Below are positions 7,688 through 16,148 of a DNA stretch of 34,991 nt, piece after piece. The translations under genes and the position numbers were made by a program. Below the pieces are notes generated by a model, which saw only the letters and a list, made by a program, of their open reading frames with translations, ran no database searches and was not told where the DNA came from. The stretch spans positions 1-34,991 of the forward strand of contig JAGWQH010000065.1 of NCBI GenBank assembly GCA_028870115.1. Direction: 5' to 3'. Source of the stretch: Candidatus Methylomirabilota bacterium. Its GTDB lineage: Bacteria > Methylomirabilota > Methylomirabilia > Methylomirabilales > Methylomirabilaceae. The number at the start of each line of letters is the position of its first letter. Position 1 is the stretch's first letter.

Positions 7688-9139
7688 ATGACAGGTAGAT
7701 TCGAGCGCAGGCTGATCGCCACGTATCTCCTCTTGGTGCTGGTCATCGTTTTCATGGTCGGGATGAATCTCCTCGTCTCGATTGATCAACCGAAGGTGAG
7801 TTGGCTGAATCTTCTCACTGGGGGTCTGATTACCCTGACGGCAGCAGTGGTCTTGGGCTTCGTTATCGCCCGTCAGGTGACACGGCCTATTGTAGAGATG
7901 ACGGCCGTGGCCCGCCGCATGGCTGAAGGCGACTTCTCCCGGAGGATCTCTACGGCTTCGACCGACGAAATCGGCCAGTTAGGGTCTACGCTGAATCTGA
8001 TGGCCCAACGGCTGGAGGATCGGCTGGCCGAACTGGAAGGAGAACGTGCCAAGGGGGCGGCTATCCTGGAAAGCATGGTGGAAGGCGTGCTGGCGGTTGA
8101 TGGAGCAAATCGGATCCTGCTCATCAACGCCAGCGCTTGCCGACTCCTCAACGCTTCGTCACACGCGGGCGTCGGTAAGCCGTTTCTTGAAGTGATCCGC
8201 AACAAGGAGATGCTCGATCTCCTGGATCAAACGCTTAAAGAGGGGACATTTGCCCGGCAGGAGCTTCGGATCTTTACCCCGGTGCAGCGCGTTCTTCAAG
8301 TACATGCCTCCCCCCTGAAGAGCCGGGCGCAGACAGCAGGCGCTATGCTGGTACTGCATGATGTGACTGAACTGCGGCGCCTGGAGATGGTGCGCACCGA
8401 GTTCGTGTCCAATGTCTCCCATGAGTTGAGGACTCCCCTGACCTCGATTAGAGGGTATCTGGAGACCCTTCTGGAAGGGGGTTTTGAGGATCAGAAACAT
8501 GCCCGTCCGTTCCTCGAGGTGATCCATAAGCACACCGAGCGTTTGGGTCGGCTTCTGGACGATCTGCTGGACCTCTCTAACCTGGAGTTAGAAAAGGCCA
8601 CGCTCCACCGGCGCCCGACGAGCCTCGCGGAGGTGGTCGAGAATGGTATGGCCATCTACGGACCACGGGCAACCAAGCAGGGAATCGACATGCGGGTGGT
8701 TTTACCAAACAACCTGCCGTTTGTGCTGGCCGACCGCGATCGTCTGATGCAGATCCTGATCAACCTCCTGGACAACGGCCTCAAGTTCACACCAAAGGGC
8801 GGGCGAGTAACAGTCACCGCCCGAGAACTACGAGGTTCGGAGTGCTGCGAGGTACAGAGCGGATCTGAGATCGTCTCACACACCGATTGCGTGGAGGTTG
8901 CAGTGCAAGATACCGGCGTCGGAATACCGTCACAGGACTTGCCACGGATCACCGAACGATTTTATCGAGTAGACAGGGCGCGCTCCAGGGAGCTGGGCGG
9001 GACCGGACTCGGACTGGCCATCGTGAAGCACCTGGTCAAGGCGCATGGTGGTGAGCTGACCATTGAAAGCGAACTGAATAAGGGGACCACCGTCCGCTTT
9101 ACACTCCCGGTCGCCCGACCTGATCAGGAGTTCACATAA
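7688..9139 (+). CDS. PhoR-like sensor histidine kinase
   Basis: A 483-residue membrane kinase. Two membrane helices (about residues 9-31 and 42-63) are separated by only about ten residues. A HAMP linker follows (PIVEMTAVARRMAEGDFSRR), then a PAS domain (AILESMVEGVLAVDGANRIL), HisKA with phospho-acceptor His245 in SNVSHELRTPL, and HATPase_c (N-box NLLDNGLKF, DTGVGIP, GGTGLGLAIV). I took the ATG giving MTGRFERRL because an in-frame extension upstream overlaps the response regulator in another frame. With almost no periplasmic loop it probably senses through the membrane, the PAS domain or a partner protein, as PhoR does through PstSCAB-PhoU. An arsC stub follows one base after its stop. Confidence 0.93.
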   Translation: MTGRFERRLIATYLLLVLVIVFMVGMNLLVSIDQPKVSWLNLLTGGLITLTAAVVLGFVIARQVTRPIVEMTAVARRMAEGDFSRRISTASTDEIGQLGSTLNLMAQRLEDRLAELEGERAKGAAILESMVEGVLAVDGANRILLINASACRLLNASSHAGVGKPFLEVIRNKEMLDLLDQTLKEGTFARQELRIFTPVQRVLQVHASPLKSRAQTAGAMLVLHDVTELRRLEMVRTEFVSNVSHELRTPLTSIRGYLETLLEGGFEDQKHARPFLEVIHKHTERLGRLLDDLLDLSNLELEKATLHRRPTSLAEVVENGMAIYGPRATKQGIDMRVVLPNNLPFVLADRDRLMQILINLLDNGLKFTPKGGRVTVTARELRGSECCEVQSGSEIVSHTDCVEVAVQDTGVGIPSQDLPRITERFYRVDRARSRELGGTGLGLAIVKHLVKAHGGELTIESELNKGTTVRFTLPVARPDQEFT

Positions 9140-9140
9140 G

Positions 9141-9230
9141 ATGGCTCAGCCGGTTCAAGTCCGGTTCATCTGCACTCACAACTCGGCGCGGAGCCGGATG
9201 GCGGAGGGACTCGCGAAGCTCAATGAATAA
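9141..9230 (+). pseudogene. Truncated arsC (29 codons) after the histidine kinase
   Basis: The frame starts one base after the kinase stop and reads QVRFICTHNSARSRMAEGL before diverging and stopping at TAA 9228-9230. This is the P-loop start of an LMW-phosphatase arsenate reductase, closely matching the intact arsC at 1898-2332. The remaining 115 or so residues are missing. AT-richer DNA and the RND operon begin directly after the stop, so the gene appears to have been cut by that insertion or by an associated deletion. Confidence 0.85.
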
Positions 9231-9238
9231 TTTTGAGA

Positions 9239-9267
9239 TTGACTCAGTCTCCCTATTTGCAGATAAT
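9239..9267 (+). promoter_or_regulatory. Sigma-70-type promoter for the RND operon
   Basis: TTGACT, a 17-base spacer and GATAAT lie about 75 bases upstream of the RND pump start, immediately beyond the arsC breakpoint. Box quality and spacing are near consensus. The promoter appears to have arrived with the efflux operon. Confidence 0.6.
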
Positions 9268-9341
9268 TACATTAGTTGTACTCCATCATGAAAAGCCCCA
9301 TGTCGTGGCATAGCCAAAGAATATCTTAAATAGGAGATTAC

Positions 9342-12300
9342 ATGGCAGTAGTCAGCTATGTTTTGAAGCGGCCTTACACGGTTATTGCCACGCTTATCCT
9401 CATATGCCTTTTAGGTGTCGGGGCTGGTTTGCGCATGCCCATTGATATCTTCCCTGAAATCGATATCCCGGTCGTCAGTGTGGTCTGGACCTATAACGGT
9501 ATGAATGCTAGGGACATTCAGAATCGTATTCTCACTATTCACGAGCGGCAGATGGCGTCGCTGGTCGATGATATTTCGCATATCGAAGCCACCAGCTATA
9601 ACGGTGTTGGCGTCGAAAAGGTCTATCTACATGAAGGGGCCGATGTAACCCGTGCTGTCTCGCAACTGGCAAGCAGTGCATTGGTTGTTCTCAAATATAT
9701 GCCGCCCAACATTACCCCTCCTTTGGTCATTCGTTACGGCGCGACCGACGTGCCGATTATTCAGTTGAGCCTGTCGAGCCATTCACTGCCCGATACTAAA
9801 TTGAACGATTTGGGCCAGAACATCATCAGGCCTGACCTTGCGGTGGTGCATGGCGCGGAGGTTCCTTACCCCTATGGCGGCAAGCCTCGCGTCATTATGG
9901 CCGATATCGATCAGCAAGCACTGGAAGCGCGCGGGCTAAGCCCGTCAGACATTGGTCAGGCTTTACAGCATCAGAACGTCATTTTTCCAGCGGGTGATGT
10001 GAAGATTGGGACCAAGGACTACACTCTTGCCATGAACAACAGCCCCGATGTGATCGAGGCGATTAATGCTTTCCCCATCACGGAAATTAACGGCAAGACA
10101 GTATTCATGCGCGATGTCGCGCATGTGCATGACGGCTTTCAGGTGCAAACGAATTCGGTATCGGTAAACGGAATGCCGGGTACGCTGATGACCATTCGTA
10201 AAACAGGCGGCGTTTCAACCTTAGCCGTTATCGACGGGGTACGCGAGGCACTGCCGGATATTAAAAAAATGTTGCCGGCTGGCGTTTCCATTAAGGCAAT
10301 TTTTGACCAGTCCTTGTTCGTCAAGGCCGCTCTCAACAGTGTCCTCATGGGCGGCGCAATGGCGGCAGGCCTGACCGCATTGATGATTTTGTTGTTTCTT
10401 GGTAACTGGCGGTTGACGCTTATCATTCTGGCGTCCATCCCGCTTTCTATCGTCGCCGCCGTGCTCTTCATGTATGTCGATGGGCAAACCCTGAACACGA
10501 TGACATTGGGCGGCTTTGCACTTGCGGTCGGTATTTTAGTTGATAATGGCACGGTCGTTATTGAAAATATCGAGCGTCATCTCCGCGCCCAGGAGCCTTT
10601 GGAATGGGCGATCATTAACGGCGCTGGCGAGGTTGGCGTCCCGACACTACTGTCAACTGTTTGTATCTGTATCGTGTTTGTGCCGATTTTTCTGCTGCAA
10701 GGCACCGCCAAATATTTGTTCTCGCCGCTGTCTCTTTCCGTATGCGTGTCATTAATCGCCAGCCTTGCGCTTTCTTTTACGTTAGTGCCGGTATTATTTA
10801 AATATCTCATGCGCTCGGCGGTCGACGTACACAATAAATCGGACTGGCTTTCGACTCCACCGAGCGCGAAGCGCAATCCTTTCAGTGTCCTTCATAGAAC
10901 ATTCGAGCATGGGTTTGAATCTTTTCGAAAAATATACCGGCACTCCTTGTTGTGGGTATTGTTAGAGCCGAAAATCACCGTCCTGTTTTTCATCGTCCTT
11001 ATGGCAGTTTCGCTTCTGCTGTTTCCGCAATTGGGGCGTGACTTTTTCCCGCAAGTTGATGCGGGTCAAATGCGGCTTCACGTTCGCGCACCTCCGGGAC
11101 CGCGGATGGAAGAAACGCAGAAAGATTTTGCGGAAGTCGAAACCGCTGTTCGCCAGCTTGTAGGGCCGCAACAGATAGATACCATGCTCGACAACATTGG
11201 GCTGCCTTACAGTGGCATTAATATCGCGCTCAGCGATTCCGCGACAGTCGGGCCGATGGATGGTGAAATTCTCATATCCTTGGCCAAAGATCATACGCCG
11301 ACCGCAGACCTTATGGCTACATTGCGCCGCGAGTTGCCGAAGCGGTTTGCCGGTATGCAATTCTTCTTTCAGCCGGCCGACATTGTTGATCAAGTACTTA
11401 ATTTCGGGCAGCCTGCTCCCATTGACATTCGCATATCCGGCCCACGTAGCTCCGAAGCTTATGAACTTGCAACTAAACTTGTTCACGACCTTCAAGCAAT
11501 TCCGGGAGTTGTGGATTCTCATGTTTATCAGGTGCCGTATGCGCCCGCGCTAGGTATCAATATTGACCGCACGTTGGCGACCGAGTTCGGCCTCGATCAG
11601 CAACATACCGCCAGCAATGTTCTGGTAACGACTAATTCCAGCGCCCAGACAATGCCTAATTTCTGGATCAACCCTCGAAACAGCGTCAGTTATCCGCTGG
11701 TAGTGCAGATGCCGACCTATCGCATCAATTCGACGCAGGATATAGGGACCATGCCCGTCGCTGTATCCGGCAACGGACAACGAAGCCAGCTTCTCATGAA
11801 TGTCGCCAAATTCGAGCGTGCTACTGTGCCTATGGTGATGTCACAATATAATATCCGCCCAGTGTTTGATGTTCATGCCGATGTACAGGGGCGCGATCTC
11901 AATTCCGTTGCTCAAGATATAGACAAGGTCATTGCCGCCAACCAACCGGATGCATCCAAGGCGCTCACCCTTACATTAAGCGGCCAGGTTGAAACCATGC
12001 GCGAAAGCTATTCGGGTTTATTTGAGGGCATAGCAATGGCCGTTGTGCTGGTTTACCTGTTCCTCGTTATCAATTTTCAGAGCTGGATCGACCCGTTGAT
12101 CGTGCTGGCAGCAGTGCCATTCGCACTTGGCGGTGTAATGTGGATGCTTTACCTGACACAAACCCCCCTCAGCGTTCCGGCGCTGATGGGTACACTGATG
12201 TGCATTGGTTTGACAACAGCTAACAGCATTCTCGTTGTGACTTTTGCCAATCAGCGGATGAGGGCTGGAGATAGCGCGTGGGTTGCTGCTGAAATAGCTG

Positions 12301-12536
12301 GGTTTACTCGCTTGCGCCCCGTGTTGATGACGGCAGGCGCGATGATTTTGGGCATGATTCCGATGGCATTTGGCATTGGCGAAGGGGGTGAGCAGAACGC
12401 GCCCTTGGCCCGCGCCGTAATCGGCGGCCTGTTGTTCGCAACGTTCGCCACTCTTGTTTTCGTTCCCACCATGTACCGGCTGCTTGGTCGCACTCGGGTC
12501 CATGGTCTAAGGAGTAATCCTCATGCAGCTACCTAG
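9342..12536 (+). CDS. RND-family efflux pump inner-membrane subunit
   Basis: A 1064-residue RND permease of the usual length. MPIDIFPEIDIPVVSVVW follows the first membrane helix, as in HAE-type pumps. Two large periplasmic halves alternate with membrane-helix blocks. The TM4 motif reads GILVDNGTVVIENIERH, so the usual Asp-Asp pair is Asp-Asn. In TM10 the segment GLTTANSILVVTFANQ lacks the Lys found in AcrB. This marks a divergent subfamily whose proton relay differs from AcrB. TAGGAGATTAC precedes the ATG. The substrate is unknown; drug or organic efflux is more likely than metal efflux. Base composition is visibly more AT-rich than in the flanking genes. Confidence 0.9.
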   Translation: MAVVSYVLKRPYTVIATLILICLLGVGAGLRMPIDIFPEIDIPVVSVVWTYNGMNARDIQNRILTIHERQMASLVDDISHIEATSYNGVGVEKVYLHEGADVTRAVSQLASSALVVLKYMPPNITPPLVIRYGATDVPIIQLSLSSHSLPDTKLNDLGQNIIRPDLAVVHGAEVPYPYGGKPRVIMADIDQQALEARGLSPSDIGQALQHQNVIFPAGDVKIGTKDYTLAMNNSPDVIEAINAFPITEINGKTVFMRDVAHVHDGFQVQTNSVSVNGMPGTLMTIRKTGGVSTLAVIDGVREALPDIKKMLPAGVSIKAIFDQSLFVKAALNSVLMGGAMAAGLTALMILLFLGNWRLTLIILASIPLSIVAAVLFMYVDGQTLNTMTLGGFALAVGILVDNGTVVIENIERHLRAQEPLEWAIINGAGEVGVPTLLSTVCICIVFVPIFLLQGTAKYLFSPLSLSVCVSLIASLALSFTLVPVLFKYLMRSAVDVHNKSDWLSTPPSAKRNPFSVLHRTFEHGFESFRKIYRHSLLWVLLEPKITVLFFIVLMAVSLLLFPQLGRDFFPQVDAGQMRLHVRAPPGPRMEETQKDFAEVETAVRQLVGPQQIDTMLDNIGLPYSGINIALSDSATVGPMDGEILISLAKDHTPTADLMATLRRELPKRFAGMQFFFQPADIVDQVLNFGQPAPIDIRISGPRSSEAYELATKLVHDLQAIPGVVDSHVYQVPYAPALGINIDRTLATEFGLDQQHTASNVLVTTNSSAQTMPNFWINPRNSVSYPLVVQMPTYRINSTQDIGTMPVAVSGNGQRSQLLMNVAKFERATVPMVMSQYNIRPVFDVHADVQGRDLNSVAQDIDKVIAANQPDASKALTLTLSGQVETMRESYSGLFEGIAMAVVLVYLFLVINFQSWIDPLIVLAAVPFALGGVMWMLYLTQTPLSVPALMGTLMCIGLTTANSILVVTFANQRMRAGDSAWVAAEIAGFTRLRPVLMTAGAMILGMIPMAFGIGEGGEQNAPLARAVIGGLLFATFATLVFVPTMYRLLGRTRVHGLRSNPHAAT

Positions 12537-13791
12537 AACTACCTCGCCGGTGCCGGAGCATCACCAAGCCAGAACGAAAGCCTTGTCTGCGATAGGCCGT
12601 AAGTTGAAAGTTGGCGCCGCATCTGCGGCCCTTATTCTCGTTCTTGGTTTCCTGGTCGCGCATCACATTAAATCTGGTCGTGAAGCTGATATAGCCGAAG
12701 CGACAAAGACCTCTGCCTCAGCTCTGCCGGTGGTCGATGTCATCACAGTGCGGAACGACCTATCCTCCGATCCCTTAACGCTACCGGGTGAAACTGCGGC
12801 ATGGTACGAAAGCGTCATCTATGCTCGCGTCAATGGTTATGTCGGCAGCTGGAGCGCTAACATCGGCGACCATGTGCGGAAAGGCCAAGTGCTGGCGACT
12901 ATCGACACGCCCGACCTTGACGCTCAGCTTGCGGCATCACGGGCCAAGCTTAAGGCGGCGCAGGCTTTAGTTGTGGCTCGGCAAGCCGACGCTGATTTCG
13001 CCAAGACAACATACGAACGGTGGAAGAATTCGCCACAGGGCGTTGTATCGGAGCAGGAACGCGACGCCAAGAAAGCTGGTTATGAAAGCGCCATCGGTCA
13101 ATTGAACGAAGCGCAAGCGCAAGTAAGCCTCGATCAGGCTGATGTTGAGCGCTATACGGCACTGACCCAGTTTAAGCATGTTACGGCTCCTTATGATGGC
13201 ACGATAACCGAGCGCCGTATCGATATCGGCAATTTGGTCACTGCCGGCAGTACAGCCAGTACGACGCTGCTTTACCGCATCGTGCAAGATAATCCGACGC
13301 GGGTTTTTGTCGATGTACCGCAAAGCGCAGCTCCGGGCATTAAGGTCGGTCTTTCTGTGCGCATAACGGCCAGCAATATTCGGGATCGCACATTTAAAGG
13401 TAAAGTGGCTCGGACGGCGGAAGCGATCAACGAACAAACCCGCACCTTGCGAGTAGAGGTGGATATTCCCAATCCCGATCACGCGCTGGTATCGGGAATG
13501 TATGTCAATGTGGCGTTCGAGGTGCCGAGCGAAGGTCTGCTTCAGGTTCCAGCGGCAGCTTTGGTATTCCATTCCGATGGGCCGCAGATCGTGGTCATTG
13601 GCAAGGACGGCAAGGTGGATTTCCGTAAAGTAACTATTGCCCGTGATAGCGGCAGCATGGTCGAGATCAGCTCCGGCATCGCGATTGGAGACAGGGTTGG
13701 CCTCAATATTAGCAATCAGATCACACAAGGCGAAACGGTCAATGCGCAGGATGCTTCCAGCGACAGTGCCCATGTACAAAAACAAACGTAA
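12523..13791 (+). CDS. RND efflux periplasmic adaptor (membrane-fusion protein)
   Basis: A 422-residue HlyD/AcrA-type adaptor. An N-terminal membrane anchor (AALILVLGFLVAHHI) precedes a lipoyl half-motif (VNGYVGSWSANIGDHVRKGQ), a helical hairpin rich in Ala and Gln (about 125-205), the second lipoyl half (HVTAPYDGTITERRIDIGNL) and the beta-barrel and membrane-proximal domains. It bridges pump and outer-membrane channel in the periplasm. The start overlaps the pump gene by 14 bases behind AAGGAGTAATCCTC, indicating translational coupling. Confidence 0.9.
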   Translation: MQLPRTTSPVPEHHQARTKALSAIGRKLKVGAASAALILVLGFLVAHHIKSGREADIAEATKTSASALPVVDVITVRNDLSSDPLTLPGETAAWYESVIYARVNGYVGSWSANIGDHVRKGQVLATIDTPDLDAQLAASRAKLKAAQALVVARQADADFAKTTYERWKNSPQGVVSEQERDAKKAGYESAIGQLNEAQAQVSLDQADVERYTALTQFKHVTAPYDGTITERRIDIGNLVTAGSTASTTLLYRIVQDNPTRVFVDVPQSAAPGIKVGLSVRITASNIRDRTFKGKVARTAEAINEQTRTLRVEVDIPNPDHALVSGMYVNVAFEVPSEGLLQVPAAALVFHSDGPQIVVIGKDGKVDFRKVTIARDSGSMVEISSGIAIGDRVGLNISNQITQGETVNAQDASSDSAHVQKQT

Positions 13792-15325
13792 TATATTCCG
13801 TTTATCCGGGGCGGTTTTTTGCTGCTGGCTTGCCGGCTGCGCCGTTGGCCCTGACTATCACCCCATTGACACAAGGATGCCGGATACCTTTATTGGGGCA
13901 TCGTCAGACAGCCTGAACGCAAAAGAAGCCAAGACCGAACAGCCAGTCATCGATACTACCATTTGGTGGAAGTCGCTTAACGACCCCGAACTCGACTCGC
14001 TGATCGATCGGGCCATCGCAAGTAACCTCGATCTTGAAATTGCGCTTGATCGGGTGCAGGAAGCACGAACACAGGAAGTTGTGGTTTTGGGTGGCGCGTT
14101 GCCGGAAATCGGAGCCAGCCTTGGCGGTGCGGCCGGTACCGGCAGCAATCTAGCGCGTGGCCGCGTGTCCGGCCCATTGGTTGCCGCCGAAAATACGGGG
14201 CATTTAAATCATGTCACGCATATCGCAGGCTTCGATTCCATATGGGAGCTTGATTTGTTCGGCAAATACCGGCGCGCAATAGAGGCGGCAGAATATGATA
14301 CACAGGCTGCGATCGCCGCCCGTAATAACGTGCTGATCTCGGTGATTGCTGATGTTGCCCGTGCCTATACGGACATGCGTGTTGGGCAAATGCGACTTGC
14401 TGTCGTGCAGAAAATTATCACGAGCGCCGAAGCTTATTCTAAGCTAACGCAAGAACGTTACAACTACGGCATTACCAACGAACTTGATGCGAGGTTGGCG
14501 GAAAGGCAACTGGCCTCGTTCGAAGCGGAAAAGGCCCCATTGGTTGCACAAATCCACGCGGCACAATATGTGATCGCCGTCCTTTTAGGAGTGTTTCCTG
14601 AAGATATGGCGAACGAGTTGGAAAAGCCGGGTATGGTTCCATTCTCGCCCGATAAAATTGAAACCGGATTGCCGATCTCCCTTTTGCGCCGCCGCCCCGA
14701 TATTCAGGAGGCCGAGCGCGAGGTAGCGGCAGCGACAGCCCGCATTGGCGAAGCGGAAGCGGATTTGTTCCCCCACGTGTCGCTACTAGGCGGCGTGGGC
14801 ATTCAGGGCAAAGGTCTTGGGAAGGATCTAGATGCAGGATTTATATGGTCGGTCGGCCCTTCGGTAAGCTGGTCGCTGCTGGACTTTGGAACGCTTGATG
14901 CTTTGGTCGATAAGGCCGATCTCCGCACAAAGGAAAAGTTGGCTCAATACAAACGAACACTACTTAATGCCGTGCGCGAGGTCGATACCTCCATTGCTGC
15001 TTACAAAGCACAGATAAAGAGACTTGCCAGCCTTGAAAAAGCCTTGGCGGCAAGCCAGCGAGCCGTCAGTCTTGCAACGCAACGTTACGACCGTGGTCTA
15101 ACCGATGCCCTTAATGTCGTCGACTCCGAGCGGCAGGAGTACGAGCTTGAAGCGCAGTATGTGTCTGCGCAACAGAACGTCGCTGAAGAATTTATTAGAC
15201 TTTACAAGGCATTAGGCGGCGGCTGGGAACAATATCAATCCTTTCCACCTATCCATCAGCCCCAGCCGGCTGTAATTGCGGCATTCACGCGTTTGCTCAG
15301 TTCGAATGATCCGCAAAAGGAATAA
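13772..15325 (+). CDS. RND efflux outer-membrane channel lipoprotein (NodT/OprM type)
   Basis: A 517-residue TolC-superfamily protein. The signal peptide ends in the lipobox WLAGC, so it is a lipoprotein. It is followed by AVGPDYHPID, the standard NodT/OprM start, and two OEP repeats of coiled-coil helices (QEARTQEVV onward; RRRPDIQEAEREVAAATARI in the second). I chose ATG 13772, which gives the signal peptide and overlaps the adaptor by 20 bases; the longer open frame upstream lies inside the adaptor gene. It completes the tripartite pump. A terminator hairpin follows 45 bases later. Confidence 0.9.
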   Translation: MYKNKRNIFRLSGAVFCCWLAGCAVGPDYHPIDTRMPDTFIGASSDSLNAKEAKTEQPVIDTTIWWKSLNDPELDSLIDRAIASNLDLEIALDRVQEARTQEVVVLGGALPEIGASLGGAAGTGSNLARGRVSGPLVAAENTGHLNHVTHIAGFDSIWELDLFGKYRRAIEAAEYDTQAAIAARNNVLISVIADVARAYTDMRVGQMRLAVVQKIITSAEAYSKLTQERYNYGITNELDARLAERQLASFEAEKAPLVAQIHAAQYVIAVLLGVFPEDMANELEKPGMVPFSPDKIETGLPISLLRRRPDIQEAEREVAAATARIGEAEADLFPHVSLLGGVGIQGKGLGKDLDAGFIWSVGPSVSWSLLDFGTLDALVDKADLRTKEKLAQYKRTLLNAVREVDTSIAAYKAQIKRLASLEKALAASQRAVSLATQRYDRGLTDALNVVDSERQEYELEAQYVSAQQNVAEEFIRLYKALGGGWEQYQSFPPIHQPQPAVIAAFTRLLSSNDPQKE

Positions 15326-15370
15326 CACGACATCAATTGGTTGGTCTCAATGTCATTGTTATCGAAAGAA

Positions 15371-15416
15371 AGGGCCAATAGCAGGCGAAATTGGCCCTGA
15401 ATTTTATTGGCTTTTT
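15371..15416 (+). terminator. Rho-independent terminator of the RND operon
   Basis: A perfect 9-bp stem (AGGGCCAAT / ATTGGCCCT) with a 10-base loop is followed by T-rich DNA (GAATTTTATTGGCTTTTTT). It closes the three-gene operon. Confidence 0.75.
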
Positions 15417-15543
15417 TGGGTTTAGTGTGGGTAAAGATCCGGTTCTCCACAACTTGACCCTCTAGATAGTGGTGTTGATAGCCTCCGGGCCAGTATTAAC
15501 GAGGCGGTGCTGGAGCGCCGACCGGTTGCCCATTGCGCGTCGG

Positions 15544-15947
15544 TCATGTTCCGGGAGGCGGCATGATCCGGAGATATTTCGTTCCGGTGAGCCGATGGTC
15601 GTCAGCTTGCTTGAGGATCCGGTGTTCGGCTTTCCACGCGTAGTACACCGCGTCGTGGAGGTGTTTGGCGACATGCAACTTGTCGAAGACGATCTTGGCG
15701 GGAACGTCGTCCAGATGCGTCAGCATTGATTAGATTGACGACCCCCACGTGTCCATATGGCGATGGCTTGTAGTCCCTCCCACTGGGCGGGCGCCGGCAT
15801 TTCCCAGAATCCGTCCAGGCTCTCCTGCTTCCGATCCTCTGCGAGATAGAGGACCCGGCTCTGGTCCAGATCCGCGATCACCGTAAGATAGCGATGCCGC
15901 ATGGCGATAGCCTGCTCGTTCCCCGAGGTGTGCCACTGCCTCGTGGC
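15544..15947 (-). pseudogene. Broken ISL3-family transposase
   Basis: Two frames together give the middle of an ISL3 transposase: HRYLTVIADLDQSRVLYLAE, then DRKQESLDGFW, then after a frameshift near 15760 and an in-frame stop, PAKIVFDKLHVAKHLHDAV and HRLTGTKYLRIM. The DDE core segments are thus present, but the frame is interrupted and both ends are missing. No clear terminal inverted repeats were found. It runs opposite to, and almost abuts, the fwdB remnant at 15986. An insertion here may have destroyed that second fwdB copy. Confidence 0.75.
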
Positions 15948-15985
15948 CGGAACGCGCGAGACCACAGGTCGCTGTCCGCGCCTTG

Positions 15986-16141
15986 ATGGTGCGGGACGGG
16001 CTTGCTGCCGGCGGCATGTTGTATAGGATGGATCATATCCAATTGACCATGAAGCAGATGATCGGCTCGCCCAATCCTACGGAATGGGCGATCTTGGAGA
16101 GGATCGTCGCAAAGGTTGTAGCAAAGAAGAACAGTGGTTAA
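15986..16141 (+). pseudogene. C-terminal remnant of a second fwdB
   Basis: Fifty-one codons ending in TAA read GLAAGGMLYRMDHIQLTMKQ then ILERIVAKVVAKKNSG. The intact fwdB ends [20 protein letters not shown] ... [16 protein letters not shown]. Upstream, homology stops at the ISL3 remnant. Downstream, the same intergenic spacer and porin leader follow as after the intact gene. In an 80-base segment spanning the end of the gene and the spacer, 71 bases match (hand count against the reverse complement of about 3560-3638). Confidence 0.88.
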
Positions 16142-16148
16142 CCTAACG

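Noticed and set aside
13637-13771. Extended N-terminus for the outer-membrane efflux channel
   Set aside because: The extension lies inside the adaptor gene and would bury the signal peptide and lipobox.
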